Source: Zarea fungicola (Eukaryota; Ascomycota; Sordariomycetes; Hypocreales; Cordycipitaceae). From it: DNA of 64,000 bases. Shown one piece after another: positions 1 to 11,349 of this stretch. The notes beneath the pieces are model-generated. The model was not told where the DNA came from. It saw only the letters and a program-made list of their open reading frames with translations, and ran no database searches. Position 1 is the stretch's first letter. The number at the start of each line of letters is the position of its first letter. Position numbers and translations under genes: made by a program. The stretch spans positions 186,001 through 250,000 of the forward strand of contig FWCC01000044.1 of NCBI GenBank assembly GCA_900169235.1, read 5' to 3'.

Positions 1-1240
1 GTTATAGATTCGCGCAGTGCCTTAGATGCTTAATTTTAGGTCTTTTTTTAAAGCTTTAATAGCTAAGAGAATATTTACTTTATTTAATAAAGAACCTATT
101 TTCTATTATTGAGTTATTGAGGTTTAAAGGTGTTTAATTAAAAAAAAACACAAAGTGGCCCACTCACCCATGTAGCCCGCTCACCCGTGAACTACGTTAT
201 AGTATAGATATAGTTTATTAAGTAAGTTATAATACTAGTTAAAAAGCCACCTTATAGCTACTTTTACCGCTATAAGGAGCCTTTAAAGTCACTATAAGGG
301 CCCTTATAGCGAGGTTGGTTTCCTTTAGCATTTTGCTGTAAAGAAGACAGTATTGTATTAATAAAGAATTTACAAAGGGGCTATCCCCATAGAAAAGCCA
401 GCTAATAGGGCCACCCTATTAATTTGCAGGGATCTAACCCCTGTCGAGACATGACTTTTAAAAGCGACCTTTGTACTGTTTTCTCATATCAAGTGTTTGT
501 CATGTTCCTAATAAAAGAAATTGTATGCAAGTCCCCGCTAACAAGCGCCACAATTACTATTAGCATAGGCGAGGCGGCCCTCTAGAACGAGGGAAAGTAC
601 AGATTAAATAAGTTGCCAGTACTGTTTTGAATTTTCCTCTTATTTATTGACTTCTTTTTAGAATCCATTTTCTTCATGTTGAAAATGAGCCACGAAAGCA
701 ACTGCCAGAGCGAGAGCGATAGCTCAAGCTTTGATAGTTCCAATATCAATCAATAAATTATCATAAAATACCCCTAATGGTAGCAATCATTTTTAAAGCT
801 CGGACTTTTCCAGTATCTCAACCAAAGGCTGCGCTGTTGGCTCATGTAGAATTACTAGAATTACTAGAATTACTAGAATTTTTAAATTAAATTTTTTTTA
901 AAAAAATTATATCGTTAAGTTATATTATATAATGTTTATATAAGTTTTGTACTGGCAGTAATGACGCGGTTACTAGAGCCTGATAATAGAAGGCATATAA
1001 TGAAGAACTATGTTTATACATCTAAGCCTGGCGTCGACCTTAATAGGAGGAGTCAGCAATAATCCTTAGCTGCATAAGACCACCGTGTATATATTGTGAA
1101 TATAAGCACCCTTTTCTATTGCTCCCTAATAGGATTAGGGCTGGAAATGTAATTAGCGAAGAAAGAGATTAGAAGGAGAAAAAGAAGGAGGGCGACAGAA
1201 AGGTCACAAAAAAGAAGTCATCTGTGGTTTGTATAGGATA
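1..1240. repeat. AT-rich, TA-rich block, probable decayed repeat
   Basis: No open frame here resembles a protein. The sequence is rich in TA and contains many short inverted copies around TTATAGC/GCTATAAG, including a perfect 18-bp palindrome at 292-309. A 9-bp tandem unit (TAGAATTAC) is repeated about 3.7 times at 847-879. High TA content in a fungal intergenic block is what repeat-induced point mutation leaves in old transposons. The family of the original element cannot be read. It ends next to a tRNA gene, a common boundary for such blocks. Confidence 0.45.
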
Positions 1241-1327
1241 AGCCCGATGCGGGGGTCGAACCCGCAGCCTTGAGATGGTGATCTCTTAAATAAGAGTCTC
1301 ACGCTCTACCGATTGAGCTAACCAGGC
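1241..1327 (-). tRNA. tRNA-Lys(CUU) with 14-nt intron
   Basis: The minus strand folds as a full tRNA. The acceptor 5' strand starts GCCTGGT, the D-arm contains TAGCTCAATCGGTAGAGC, the anticodon stem is TGAGA/TCTCA, and the T-arm contains GGGTTCGACCCCCGC. The loop reads CTCTTA..A, which gives anticodon CUU after removal of a 14-nt intron one base 3' of the anticodon, the canonical nuclear tRNA intron position. Exonic length is 73 nt. The RNA decodes AAG codons. Confidence 0.93.
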
Positions 1328-1804
1328 ATTTGTTGACTTGTATTGTTGAAAGAGTGAATACTATTTTGTTATAATAAGCTCTAGAATGGTATTAGAAGCA
1401 ACGAGGGTGGTCATTCCACCCTTCTGTCAAACCTGTTGGTTCTTTAGTTGTAGACTCCTTTGTGTGTGTGTGTGTGTGCGTGTGTGTCTTTTGGGATGCT
1501 ATTAGTTTTCGGGATACATTATGGGTATAATTATCATGGCCTAGTGTAATAATTTCCATCATGAACTCTCATTAATTGGTCATATTCTCATTTCCGCGTC
1601 ACATTGATATATTCGTTGAGGGAGCAGGTCAGGGCCTGCGAACCCTCCTTCATACAAAGCCGATTCGCTCTCCGCCTTCAAATAGCCTCGAAACCTATGT
1701 TGCTCTATAAACAAGCATGTAATAGATACGCTAATGAAGCTACTATGTGTGTAGCAAGACTATATGCAATAAAACAGCACCACCCCTTTCTCTGTGACAT
1801 ATTT
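1328..1804. other. intergenic, with a GT microsatellite
   Basis: There is no gene between tRNA-Lys and the 3' end of the transporter. A (GT)n run interrupted once by GC lies at about 1461-1488. Frames here are short and do not look like protein. Confidence 0.6.
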
Positions 1805-3593
1805 TTAGACTTTGAGAGGCCAGCGCTCTCTCATCCACTTTCCATACCGGAAAATGACGAACGGGACGGGCACGAATGCCAGGGAAATAAAGCCCAGCAG
1901 CGAGTTGCCCCAGCCCAGTCCCAAGTGGCCATACATGGATGGCGCCGCGAGCGGCAAAAACGCACCAATCGTGCAACGGATAACGGCGAACCCTGCCAGG
2001 GCACTGGCAGCATACTCGGGAAACGCATCAATAATGTAGGCATTGATGGGCGTCCAGACGCCAATGAGGCCGGCAGAGAAGGGCACGACGCCAATGACGG
2101 GTACGATCCAGTGGACCTCCTTCTCGGCGGCCCATCCGTACCAGAAGAAGCTGATAGGGATGAGAGCGGCGAAATAGGTGCAATAAGGTATGCGCATCTC
2201 GGGCTCAAAGACACCATGGTTGGCGCGCGTCATGCGGACAACGGTGCGGTCGGAAAAGGTAGCGAATATGGCAATGGCTACCATGTAACCAAACATGAGG
2301 GCAAAGTACGGGAGGCCTGATACGCCGAGCGACCAGCCATAGGTGCCGCGAAAGACAGTGGGCATGGTATTGAAAAGGAGGTAGAGGCAGCCGTAGTTAA
2401 ACGCAATGTAAATGGAGACTGATAAGAGTATTGCAGAGCTGAGGAGCATCTTGATAGGCCGGGTGAGTCCGAGGAGGATGATTTGGCGTTTTGTCAGGAT
2501 GGGCTTCGATGGGTCAACGTAGCAGCTGCGCAGCTCCGGCCGGTTGAGCTCTACTCGGAGTTTTTCTGTCTTGATGCGCATGAGAACGCGCGCGTTGGTT
2601 TCTCTGTTGCCGACAACCATGCATGCGACGACGACCATGCCGGGGATGAAGGAAATCCAGTTGCTCCAGCGCCAGCCAATGGTCTCGGCGACGAAGCCTC
2701 CCACAACAGGTGCCAGCGAAGGCCCCAGGATGGGTCCGAGCATCCAAATAGTCGTTGCCCTGCCACGTTCGCTGATCTGAAAGAGGTCGGCGATGATGGC
2801 ACCGCCGACAGTTTGGCACGCGGAGCCACCGACGCCGCACATGAAGCGGAAGAAGATGAGGGTGTTTACGCTGGGTGCGAGCGCGCAGCCAATGAGCCAG
2901 ACGCAGAAGAAGAGGTTCGAGGCGAGCATGATGATGTTGCGGCCGTAGATTTCGGACAGCGGCGAGAGGACAAGTGGCCCGACAGCGTAGCCGAGGAGGA
3001 AGATGCTGACGGGCATGGCGGCGAGGGTGGCGCTCTTGACGTGGAATTCTGCCTGCATGTTTTCCAGTGCCGGTGCCAAGATTGACGAAGACCATGGTGT
3101 CATGAAAGTTATCGCAGCCAGCAGCCAGAGCATTAGCCACTTGCGGAATGGTGTAAAGTTGAGAGGCATTGCGGGATCGTCTTGGCTTTCCCAGCCAACG
3201 ATACCGCTGTCGAGATCCATGAGTGGCAAAACAGTCGGTGGCAGCCTCTCCTTTGTCTTTCTTCGTGACAGTTTGCTCAGGACACTCCTCCGACTAACAT
3301 TTGTGGCGACCTTTTCAACATCATGGGGCATTGTCGTCTCCTAGTGCGGTGGTACACGCCAGTGTTAGTGATTTCTGCATTGCTTTCACCGGGGGGTGAG
3401 CATGTATCATGCGTACTAATTGTGCCTCGAGGTCATCTTCAGACTCGTGTATTGGTGATGGTGGTGTGTCTAGCTTAGTTTCGGAAATGTGATGGCTTTC
3501 GGCGACAGTTGAGGTTTCTGTCTCATCGCCCGAGTGTACATGACTGGGCTCCTTATAGCCAACTGGCCATCGAGGTTCGCTGCTTTTGGTCAT
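1805..3593 (-). CDS. MFS transporter, DHA1 (drug:H+ antiporter-1) type
   Basis: This is a predicted plasma-membrane efflux or polyamine/drug carrier. The CDS is the complement of 1805-3340 and 3390-3593, 579 aa. The 49-nt intron (3341-3389) has donor GTGAAA, branch CACTAACAC and acceptor CTAG. It joins an N-terminal exon of 68 codons to the main frame without a phase change. The upstream frame opens with TTG, so the first ATG at 3593 is used. Residues 1 to about 130 are hydrophilic and acidic (cytosolic). Twelve membrane segments follow from about residue 136. The loop motif PLSEIYGR at about 195-202 is the DHA1 signature between TM2 and TM3, and a long GPxLGPxxGG-like stretch lies in TM5. 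Substrate cannot be deduced. The family includes TPO1-like and FLU1-like pumps. The gene stands alone, with a tRNA downstream and about 2.8 kb of non-coding DNA upstream. Confidence 0.9.
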
Positions 3594-6354
3594 TGTAAGG
3601 AGTATCGACAAGTAACAAAGAGATAGAGAGCTATGGCGTTTTTTTTTCTGCTTTAACCCGTATATGATAGTCGGCGAAAGTGAAACATGCCGTTGAAATG
3701 TCGAAGATGGTTTCAGAGTAGTTTATTTGAAGTTGCAGGTCTCAGTCTCACACAAAGTCGAGTAGATTCATCAGATACAAATTTGCTCCCTCAATTTATA
3801 TAGCTAGTAAAGCAGATGGGGATAAGAGTATTAATAAAGGTTTTCGAAAGCTAGAAGCTAGACCCCCTAGATGAGAAACAGAGTGGCACATTGGTAATAA
3901 ACCGTATAAACGGGGTACCAGTTGAGGATCTAAGTGGGAAGCTAGCCTAGGATTCTATACCATCTGTGGAGCCCATCGCGCTTTCGGTCTTTCGCGCGAT
4001 GGGAGGGACATGAGGCTGCGCCCTGTTTCTGACAACCCCGGCCAACTCATAACGAACAAGGCGGGGGGGAGGGGTTTGCAGGATGCTTTGCATCGCCCTT
4101 TGTAGGTTCCCAGAGGCGAGTAATGACAGAAAACGCGATGAACTATTAATGCAGGGCTATGACGACAACTCATGAATACAGTGACAGAGCTGAGGCTCAA
4201 AGCGGCACATGTACCTGACTCTTTCGTTTGATTCCAGTATTAAGCAAGAAAGGAATATTGATTGGGGATAATAGCTTATTAATATCAAAAATATGCTGGC
4301 ATGGTGCTCTTTCTCAGCTGCAAAATGCAACGATCTAATGGCCCGAAGCAGTTAGCTTTAATTGTAGACAATCGGTCGGACACGACCCCGAAGCTAGTTG
4401 GTGCGGGTTATCGGCCACGGGGACGGGGACGGAGCCATTACGGCCGTATGGTACGGAAGTGAGAGGTCACTGGCACGGCAAAGGGGTACGGCAGTTAAAA
4501 GCACTCTGTGTGGCCGGAGGCAGTTGGCCAATTAAGAGCAGATTCTTTGAATTGTTCCCCAACAGGCCTGATATAAACAAGAATTACATCACCTCGCAGA
4601 ACTCAGAGTTTGCCATTATCCAATCTGACTTCGTGAAGCAGAAACCCCACGATTGTAGACTAAAGGATATCGGAGTATCATCACTGTTCCATTGGCTGTT
4701 ACGACTGGCGTAGGGATATGTCCTAATCGGCCATGACCATACTCCCTTTGCGGCCGCGAAATGGCCTTTTTAGAAGAAGGAACTTTCGCCGTGGGAAAAG
4801 GAGTGCATGTGTGCTTTTATAACCTCGCCTGAAGTTGGAAACTTTGTGGCAGGAGCGCCTCTTAGTCATTCATGTAATCTAGAGTCATCCGTACAATCGG
4901 ACATGGTCTATATAGTTACTATCAGAGTTCATGCACGCGGGTAATCTTGTTGCTTTGGATTCGTAGCAGAATGGCCTAGTCCGGAAATTTTATCCGCAGG
5001 TCTGGACACAAGCCTTGTTGAAATCGTCACAGCCGCTTGCCCGATGCTGGTAAACGTGCGATGATGAGCCGGCTACCACTGGCAGCTAGTTTTGTATCCC
5101 CTAACTCTCTGACTTTACTGGCATACTTGGCGCTCATTTCCTCCACCGTGGCAAATTAAATACATTTGCCCATTTAGATATAAAGTAACGGAAGTAAGGC
5201 ATGCTCTCGCCGTATCACGCCACACTCTACGGTCTTTAGCTTACGCCGAGAACCACTGTGGGACGAGATGAATCGGCTATTTGTGCGTCTCAGAGACACG
5301 ACACACTGGGGCGGGAATTGGGCACTACTGGTAGTTTATAATCAAACCTAAATGGGCCACGACCAGCATGTCTTGTTGATGGACCTTGACCAGGACCCCC
5401 CGCAGCGACCAGTAGCACTGCTTCATTACGCTATTTCCGACGGACTAGGAGTTACCAGTATCTCATACGGAATACAGAGTACATGAACAGAGACTTACCA
5501 ATCATTTTGCTTTTTAGCTGGAGTAAAAATAGTCCACCCGGAGCCGAGATGACTGACTTGTGCACGGAGCATGTGACACCGACCTTGATACGGCGTGTCC
5601 ATCAGCACATCAGCAGGATAAGTTAGCGAGCCAACTTGTCCACGGCAAACGAGGCACCAGCGACGAGGCACCAGCGACAAGGCATTTTGGCACTTGATGC
5701 ATATATCCGTGATTTTTTTGGTCGTGATCAATGCATCCGGTTTTAGCAGAACAAAATCATCTTGTTCCATAGCCCGGTTCCGTAGCCCGGTACTGCGAAC
5801 CCTGTTCCGAGCCCTATCCGATCATGGTTTAGATGCAATATTTCTGGATTCTTCATCTACTGAAAAATTACAGCTGACAACTCCCAGTACAAATATAATT
5901 GACATGTTTCGCAGCATTTTTCACTGGCTTTTCTATGGCCGATGATGGAGCTCCCCTATGGATGGGTGGATAGGCTGCTCGGAGACCCTCTTTTTCTCAC
6001 CATCTCCCCTTGGCTTGGTGCCACGTCAATCTCCAGCTGCAGCATCTCACGATCAAGTCACTTCCAACTCAACTGTTGGCACCCAGCGTCGCAATTAAGC
6101 CCTTTACTCTCATTGATATCCAGGAGCCTCGATTTTCTTTCTGTAAAGCTTATAAACCCACCTGCCTATTTACTCTTCCCCGACCTTTTCAAGGTCAGCG
6201 CAAACGCAACCGAGAGCAAACGCAGCAGTACCTTCGTTGACAGACAACTTGATGATGCGCCACCCGCGAACATAGACCTACCTGCCTCTCTGCCGATACA
6301 TCGTCCTTCTTATATCATTGAACCAGACTCGTCATATCCGCGGTTTCAATAGTA
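3594..6354. other. long intergenic region, divergent promoters of the transporter and ALG7
   Basis: No gene is recognised in 2.7 kb. The longest frames (82-136 codons) lack homology that I can recognise. A short direct repeat, gaggcaccagcgac, lies at about 5651-5680, and a repeated tagcccggt motif at about 5772-5795. One 91-codon minus-strand frame (5495-5770) has a CxxC-x12-CxxC arrangement but nothing else to support it. The ALG7 leader probably lies in the last few hundred bases. Confidence 0.55.
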
Positions 6355-7764
6355 ATGGCTCAACAGGGCTCGTCGGGGACGTCGCTTTCGCGCGGCGAGA
6401 CCCTGACGCTCCTCACAGTTGCCGGCGCATCCCTCGCCGTTCTCGCCAACACCTTCCACGGTGACGGTGAGCCCCTCATCGCCTCTCTCGCCTTATCCTT
6501 TGCCGCATTCGCCCTCTGCTACGCCATGATCCGCTGGCTTGGTACAACCTTTATCAAGGCCGGCTTCCGCGGCCGCGACCTGAGCAAGACCAACAGACCC
6601 GAGCTCCCGGAGTGCATGGGCGCTGTTTGCGCCGCCGTCTATCTCCTCACCGTCATCGTCTTCATCCCGTTCCCGTTCTACAAGGATATTGTCGCTGCCA
6701 CCAGCGGCGGCGGCAACCGCGACGTCGTCCTCCGCGCCGAGCACGTCAACGAGGGCCGCTTCCTGCACCGTTTCCCCCACAGCAAGCTCGCCTCCTACCT
6801 CGGCGCCATCATTGCCCTGCAGACTATTGCCCTGCTCGGCATCGGTGACGACCTGTTCGACATTCGCTGGCGCCACAAGTGGTGGATCCCTGGACTCGCT
6901 TCCATTCCCATCCTCGTCGTATACTTTGTCGACTTTGACGTGACGAGCATCGTCATTCCCCTCCAACTTCAGCCATACCTCGGCGAGCTCTTCGACCTTG
7001 GACCTCTATACTATCTCTACATGGCCTGCATCGCCATGTTTTGCCCCCAGAGCATCAACATGCTCGCGGGCGTCAACGGCATCGAAGTCTCCCAGTGTGT
7101 CATCATCGCCCTCCTCCTCGCCTTCAACGACGTCCTCTACCTCGCCACCCCCTACCCGCACCCCGCCACCGACTCCCACCTCTTCTCCCTCTACCTGCTC
7201 CTCCCCTGGATCGGTGTCTCCGCCGCCCTCCTCTTCCATAACTGGTACCCGGCACGCGTCTTCGTCGGCGACACCTACTGCTACTTCTCCGGCATGGTTT
7301 TTGCCGTCGTCGGCATCCTCGGCCACTTTTCAAAAACCCTCGGTCTCTTGCTCGTCCCGCAGTTCTTCAACTTTGCCTACTCGACACCCCAAATCTTCGG
7401 CCTCGTCCCGTGTCCGCGCCATCGCATGCCGCGCTTCAACGCCCGCACCGGGTTACTGGAACCGTCTGTCACGCCCTGGCCGGCCGACCGCCAACCGCAT
7501 CCACTCGTCGCGCACGGCCTGCACCTGCTCGCCAAACTGCGCCTGCTGCGAGTCACGCTCGACGAAGAGGGTCGCTTCGTCGAGACGAGCAACTTTACCC
7601 TACTCAATCTCTGGCTCGTATGGCGTGGGCCCCTGCGTGAAGATCGCCTAGCTACTGAAATCACCGTCCTGCAGCTCGTTCTCGGTCTGTTTGGCCTCTT
7701 TGCCAGACACCGGCTCGCGCTGCTTGTCTTTAAGGAGGATAACTGGAGTACGGTGCAGCTGTAA
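6355..7764 (+). CDS. ALG7: UDP-GlcNAc:dolichyl-phosphate GlcNAc-1-phosphotransferase
   Basis: It transfers GlcNAc-1-phosphate from UDP-GlcNAc to dolichyl phosphate, the first step of N-glycan precursor assembly at the cytosolic face of the ER, and is the tunicamycin target. It has 469 aa in a single exon, about the usual fungal length. Diagnostic motifs are KTNRPELPECMG at about 78-89, GDDLFDIRWRHK at 164-175 (the acidic Mg-binding pair of the polyprenyl-phosphate transferase family), NMLAGVNGIEVSQ at 235-247, and GDTYCYFSG at 305-313. About ten hydrophobic segments alternate with these loops. The ATG at 6355 is the first in frame and precedes the expected short hydrophilic N-terminus. The third-position-GC-rich coding sequence contrasts sharply with the AT-richer flanks. 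It is essential in yeast. Confidence 0.97.
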   Translation: MAQQGSSGTSLSRGETLTLLTVAGASLAVLANTFHGDGEPLIASLALSFAAFALCYAMIRWLGTTFIKAGFRGRDLSKTNRPELPECMGAVCAAVYLLTVIVFIPFPFYKDIVAATSGGGNRDVVLRAEHVNEGRFLHRFPHSKLASYLGAIIALQTIALLGIGDDLFDIRWRHKWWIPGLASIPILVVYFVDFDVTSIVIPLQLQPYLGELFDLGPLYYLYMACIAMFCPQSINMLAGVNGIEVSQCVIIALLLAFNDVLYLATPYPHPATDSHLFSLYLLLPWIGVSAALLFHNWYPARVFVGDTYCYFSGMVFAVVGILGHFSKTLGLLLVPQFFNFAYSTPQIFGLVPCPRHRMPRFNARTGLLEPSVTPWPADRQPHPLVAHGLHLLAKLRLLRVTLDEEGRFVETSNFTLLNLWLVWRGPLREDRLATEITVLQLVLGLFGLFARHRLALLVFKEDNWSTVQL

Positions 7765-8607
7765 TCAGATCAAGCTGGAGAAGCACAGCAGATGAAAATC
7801 AGACAGGATGAAAAAAAGAATACAACACAAAATAGAGCAAAGTGACAGGCATGCATCTAGGCTGAATGCAAATCGAATTGGTTTGTGGAACAGTCCGGGT
7901 GGATTCCCTGGAAACGGCCATTTGCTATTGCATGAACCCACAACAGATTTAATAAACAATGATACCCAAACAAAAATCCATTTCCATGTAGCTCGTGAAT
8001 GTTGTTTTCTATTCATCTCAACGACACTCGCCCCATACATATATGGAGTCTTCTCTTGTCTCTGCATCTGCTAGACACGCGGTTAGGGTATCAGTATCAA
8101 CCCCATCAAAGTAGTAGTGGTAGTAGGCCTATAAATACAACCAGATAGAAAAGAAGAAAAAGAAAAAGAAAATGGTAGTGACCGAACCAAAACATGGGCA
8201 TCTCATCATCCACAGCACAGTAGAGCAGTGCTTGTTGCCATATTCCAAAGCTCTCCTCACGCCCCCCTAAACCACGACGGGTTTGAAAATTCCGTAGATA
8301 AAAGGACAGGGAAGAAAAAACAAAACAAAAAATCGGACAAATTGTTGGCTCAGGCAAACCGGCCGGTTTTCAACTTCTTATCAATGGGCCCGTTGCCGCA
8401 ATGCCAACGTTCTGTTCATGTATAAAACAAATCCCTCCAAAACAAGCGCCGTAAAAAAAAACTGCCTCCCTTTTACTTCCGTAAACGCCTCAAAGACTGG
8501 TATGGTCCGAACCTTGTTGCAGCTCGCAGATTGCAACTTCATTATGCAACCGTCACCAAATTGTTGATAACATCCGACATTATATATACACCAACCACAT
8601 AAAATTC
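7765..8607. other. convergent 3' flanks of ALG7 and the SET3-like gene
   Basis: This is non-coding sequence between two genes that end towards each other. A-rich stretches (about 8150-8170 and 8310-8335) and T-rich stretches are compatible with polyadenylation on both strands. No further gene is seen. Confidence 0.6.
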
Positions 8608-11349
8608 CTACACTTTTTCAGCCACACCATTCGTGTTTGAACCTGAAAGCTGTGGAGCGTCCTCGACTTTCTCTATGCTTTGCGGGTCGTTCGTCATCTC
8701 GACCTTGATATCCTCGGGGCTTGACAGACTTGACTTGAGCGATCCCGCGCCTAGAGATTCCTTGGAGCTGCCCTTCCTCATTCGGCTCTTCGTGTAATCG
8801 CTTAAGCTCAGCTTCTTCTTAATAGGACTTTGTTTAGCGATCGCAATATTGACAGCCGATTGTGCAAAGGGACTAGGCATGCTGTTGGCTGCAAATGGTG
8901 ACAGAGTCAGCGAGCTTGATGCCGACAAAGGAGTCGTAGCTGTCGGCGCCGACAATCCGGTGTTATCGAATGCAGGAACTGGCGGCATTTGAACGCGCAA
9001 ATCCGGTGTCTTCGTCTTGGCAGGTTCGTCTGAAACACCATTCAACGCATCGGATGGTAATAGCGGTGCGTCTGGCATCGGCTCATCTGGTTGTGAGATT
9101 TCAGCTTGCGGAGTATCCTTAGACTCTGGCTCAGCTACAACACTCGGGGAAATATTGGTATCATCTGCGATAGGCGTCGGTACTACGTCGACGATGATAG
9201 GCTTTGGATCGGTCGTATCCTCCGATTTGAAGCGATACCTGTTATTCAAAAGCCGCCGGGACAACGAAATGATCTTCTTCTTGTGTACCGGCAAACGGCA
9301 AGGTGAGCTGAACCACTCACCTTCCACCGGGTCTGTCTGAACTCCTGCGTCACAGTATGACGGCCGAGAACCGGTAGACGATTGGCGAGGTCGCTGCTTT
9401 AACGCCGGACTCTTGAAGCCGCTGGAGGGGAGATTCGGTGACAGAGAACTGGCTGGCGAGCCGGTTTTGCTTCTAGAAGTGCCTGCATCGATATAGCCGC
9501 CAGATACAGATGAGCCAGAGCGGGCTTTGGATTTGGAAGAGGACGTCCCATCGGAGACGCGCTTCTTCTTTCTTGCTGGTGGCTGCTGCTCCATTCGACG
9601 GAAAGAGTCTTCAACCATGGCAACTTTGCGCTTGTCGCGATCCGTAGGCTCCGTAAGTATTCCAAGTTGATCAAAGGAGCCTTGTCTGATTGGTGTAGGG
9701 TCTCGGCTGGTTGGCTTGCTCCGGGATGTAGTGGTCTCAATTCTCATATCGCTGTCGGCAGTGTCATCGCCCTGGGCTTCGCTTGCAGCACGGCTATTGG
9801 TAGCATGCCCAGTGCTGGTTGGAGATACAGTATGGTTGCGAGATTTCCGTGACCGTTTCTTTGTTGCTCGGCCGCGACCCCGAACATGGAAATAATGACG
9901 ATGGAAACGAGCAAAAGCGCAGTTGTTTTCCAAATCACAAGCACACCCACCATATTCTGACAGAATTCGATCGATCCAGTTTGAAATAGCGACGTATTCC
10001 GATTCCTCCAGTTCCGCCTCATCCTGGGCGGCGCTATCATCGTCGCTCAAGCCAAGGAGGTGAAGCCACCGGGCACAGACGCTCTTCTCTAGGCGGAAAT
10101 CCCATGGAAGTGTGATTTGCTCGTTGGCAGCGATGTAACGGTCGCTAACTAGCCAAAAGTGATATTCTGAACCTCCCGATAGATATGTGTCAAGCTGTGC
10201 ATTGGGCTTACAGCTGCGGCGCACATAACGCGCAAGTGAGCCCTCTTTTCTGGTGTCGATATAGAGCGGGAGGACAGGGTGGAAGAAAACAAAAGGTAGC
10301 GGCGATGACAAGTCATGCCAGAGATTGTCACTATTTGCACAGTAATCTTTCTGGAACCCAATCTCGCCATTGAGCTCGATCAGGGGCACATCTTTCTCAA
10401 TGGGCGCAGTTGACTTGACAAAACGCCATCGCAATGTTGTGCCTTGTTCCAGGGAACGAGTAGCATCCTTGACTTCGAGTTTCGGTCTGTCATCATTCGA
10501 TTTGGACGGTTCGTTTTGAAAAACATCAGCATGTGTGCGACCAACCTCTTGTTTCATTGCATCAGGCTCTCGCAACCAGCGCGAAAGTGCGGTAGGGATG
10601 GCTAAACTCGCAAATGCATTGTTATGTGTATCGGGGACATCGTGTTCATTATAGAGCGAGTAGAATCCCGCAGAGTAATGATGAATTTGGAAATCGTCGG
10701 GAAGATCGGGAGGAGTCGTGGCAGGACTGGGGGGGTGGGCAGGATTTGGGCGGGAGGTAGCAAAGGAGGGGCTGCGCTTTGACGGTTGTGAGCCTACAGA
10801 GTGCGAAGGTCTGTGAGAGGGCTTTGGTTTTTTGGCAGGATTCTCGGTCGGACTAGCTTGCTTGCTGGCCTCTAGCATGGCGCCATTTTGTGTGACCAAG
10901 GACAGCTCGGTGGGTTTCGCGCGCTTCTTATTGCTTTTCGAGGGTGGTCTCTTGGATTTCTTTTCGGATGAATCACCCTCGTGTTGCGTTGGGTTTTTTA
11001 ATCGCAGGGTTCGCTGAATGGCTTGTTGGCGATTGAGGGGGCGAGGCTTACACTCTGCGCACGAGTGAGCAAAGTCTTCGCGGATGGCTTCATCCCTGTT
11101 GTCCGGGTAGAAGCAATCGATATGCTGCCAGGTGTCGCAAGTCTCGCAGTAAATCGTGTTTCCGTCATCGTCAGAGAAGTTGCAAATACACTTGATCGTG
11201 TATGGTTCTTCCTCGATTGTCTCGGCGCCTGGCTCGGTGTCCTCCTTGACGGGAGGATCAGGGAGAACACTAGCAGGAGCAGGAGCAGTGGGAGAAGTCT
11301 GACTAGGAAGCACGGCTTGCGTTGGCAGCGGTGCCGGCTGATCTGTCAT
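8608..11349 (-). CDS. SET3: PHD finger and SET-domain protein, Set3-like
   Basis: This is a probable scaffold of the Set3 histone-deacetylase complex, a nuclear chromatin regulator of the yeast Set3/MLL5 family. It has 913 aa in one exon. A C4HC3 PHD finger is complete at residues 54-100 (C54, C56, C68, C71, H76, C79, C97, C100); this type binds methylated H3K4. A SET domain follows at about 310-440. It is degenerate: the usual NHSC motif reads RRSC and the terminal ExxxDY-type motif reads LPWDF. Loss of methyltransferase activity is inferred and is typical of Set3 proteins. The rest is low-complexity Ser/Pro/Lys-rich sequence with several basic patches. The gene has an unusually long upstream region (about 3.8 kb to the next gene). 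Confidence 0.88.
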   Translation of the reverse strand: MTDQPAPLPTQAVLPSQTSPTAPAPASVLPDPPVKEDTEPGAETIEEEPYTIKCICNFSDDDGNTIYCETCDTWQHIDCFYPDNRDEAIREDFAHSCAECKPRPLNRQQAIQRTLRLKNPTQHEGDSSEKKSKRPPSKSNKKRAKPTELSLVTQNGAMLEASKQASPTENPAKKPKPSHRPSHSVGSQPSKRSPSFATSRPNPAHPPSPATTPPDLPDDFQIHHYSAGFYSLYNEHDVPDTHNNAFASLAIPTALSRWLREPDAMKQEVGRTHADVFQNEPSKSNDDRPKLEVKDATRSLEQGTTLRWRFVKSTAPIEKDVPLIELNGEIGFQKDYCANSDNLWHDLSSPLPFVFFHPVLPLYIDTRKEGSLARYVRRSCKPNAQLDTYLSGGSEYHFWLVSDRYIAANEQITLPWDFRLEKSVCARWLHLLGLSDDDSAAQDEAELEESEYVAISNWIDRILSEYGGCACDLENNCAFARFHRHYFHVRGRGRATKKRSRKSRNHTVSPTSTGHATNSRAASEAQGDDTADSDMRIETTTSRSKPTSRDPTPIRQGSFDQLGILTEPTDRDKRKVAMVEDSFRRMEQQPPARKKKRVSDGTSSSKSKARSGSSVSGGYIDAGTSRSKTGSPASSLSPNLPSSGFKSPALKQRPRQSSTGSRPSYCDAGVQTDPVEGEWFSSPCRLPVHKKKIISLSRRLLNNRYRFKSEDTTDPKPIIVDVVPTPIADDTNISPSVVAEPESKDTPQAEISQPDEPMPDAPLLPSDALNGVSDEPAKTKTPDLRVQMPPVPAFDNTGLSAPTATTPLSASSSLTLSPFAANSMPSPFAQSAVNIAIAKQSPIKKKLSLSDYTKSRMRKGSSKESLGAGSLKSSLSSPEDIKVEMTNDPQSIEKVEDAPQLSGSNTNGVAEKV

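Noticed and set aside
2483..3140. Long frames of about 200 codons on both strands inside the DHA1 transporter
   Set aside because: They are shadow frames of the GC-rich transporter exon; the hydrophobic minus-strand frame carries the family motifs.
5495..5770. A 91-codon frame with CxxC-x12-CxxC as a zinc-ribbon protein
   Set aside because: Only the cysteine spacing supports it. No splice partners, no similarity that I recognise, and it contains a tandem 14-bp repeat.
5942..6352. A 136-codon frame ending three bases before the ALG7 start codon, as a possible upstream gene or uORF
   Set aside because: It is in another frame, not protein-like, and probably partly upstream of the transcription start; a frame of this length can occur by chance here.
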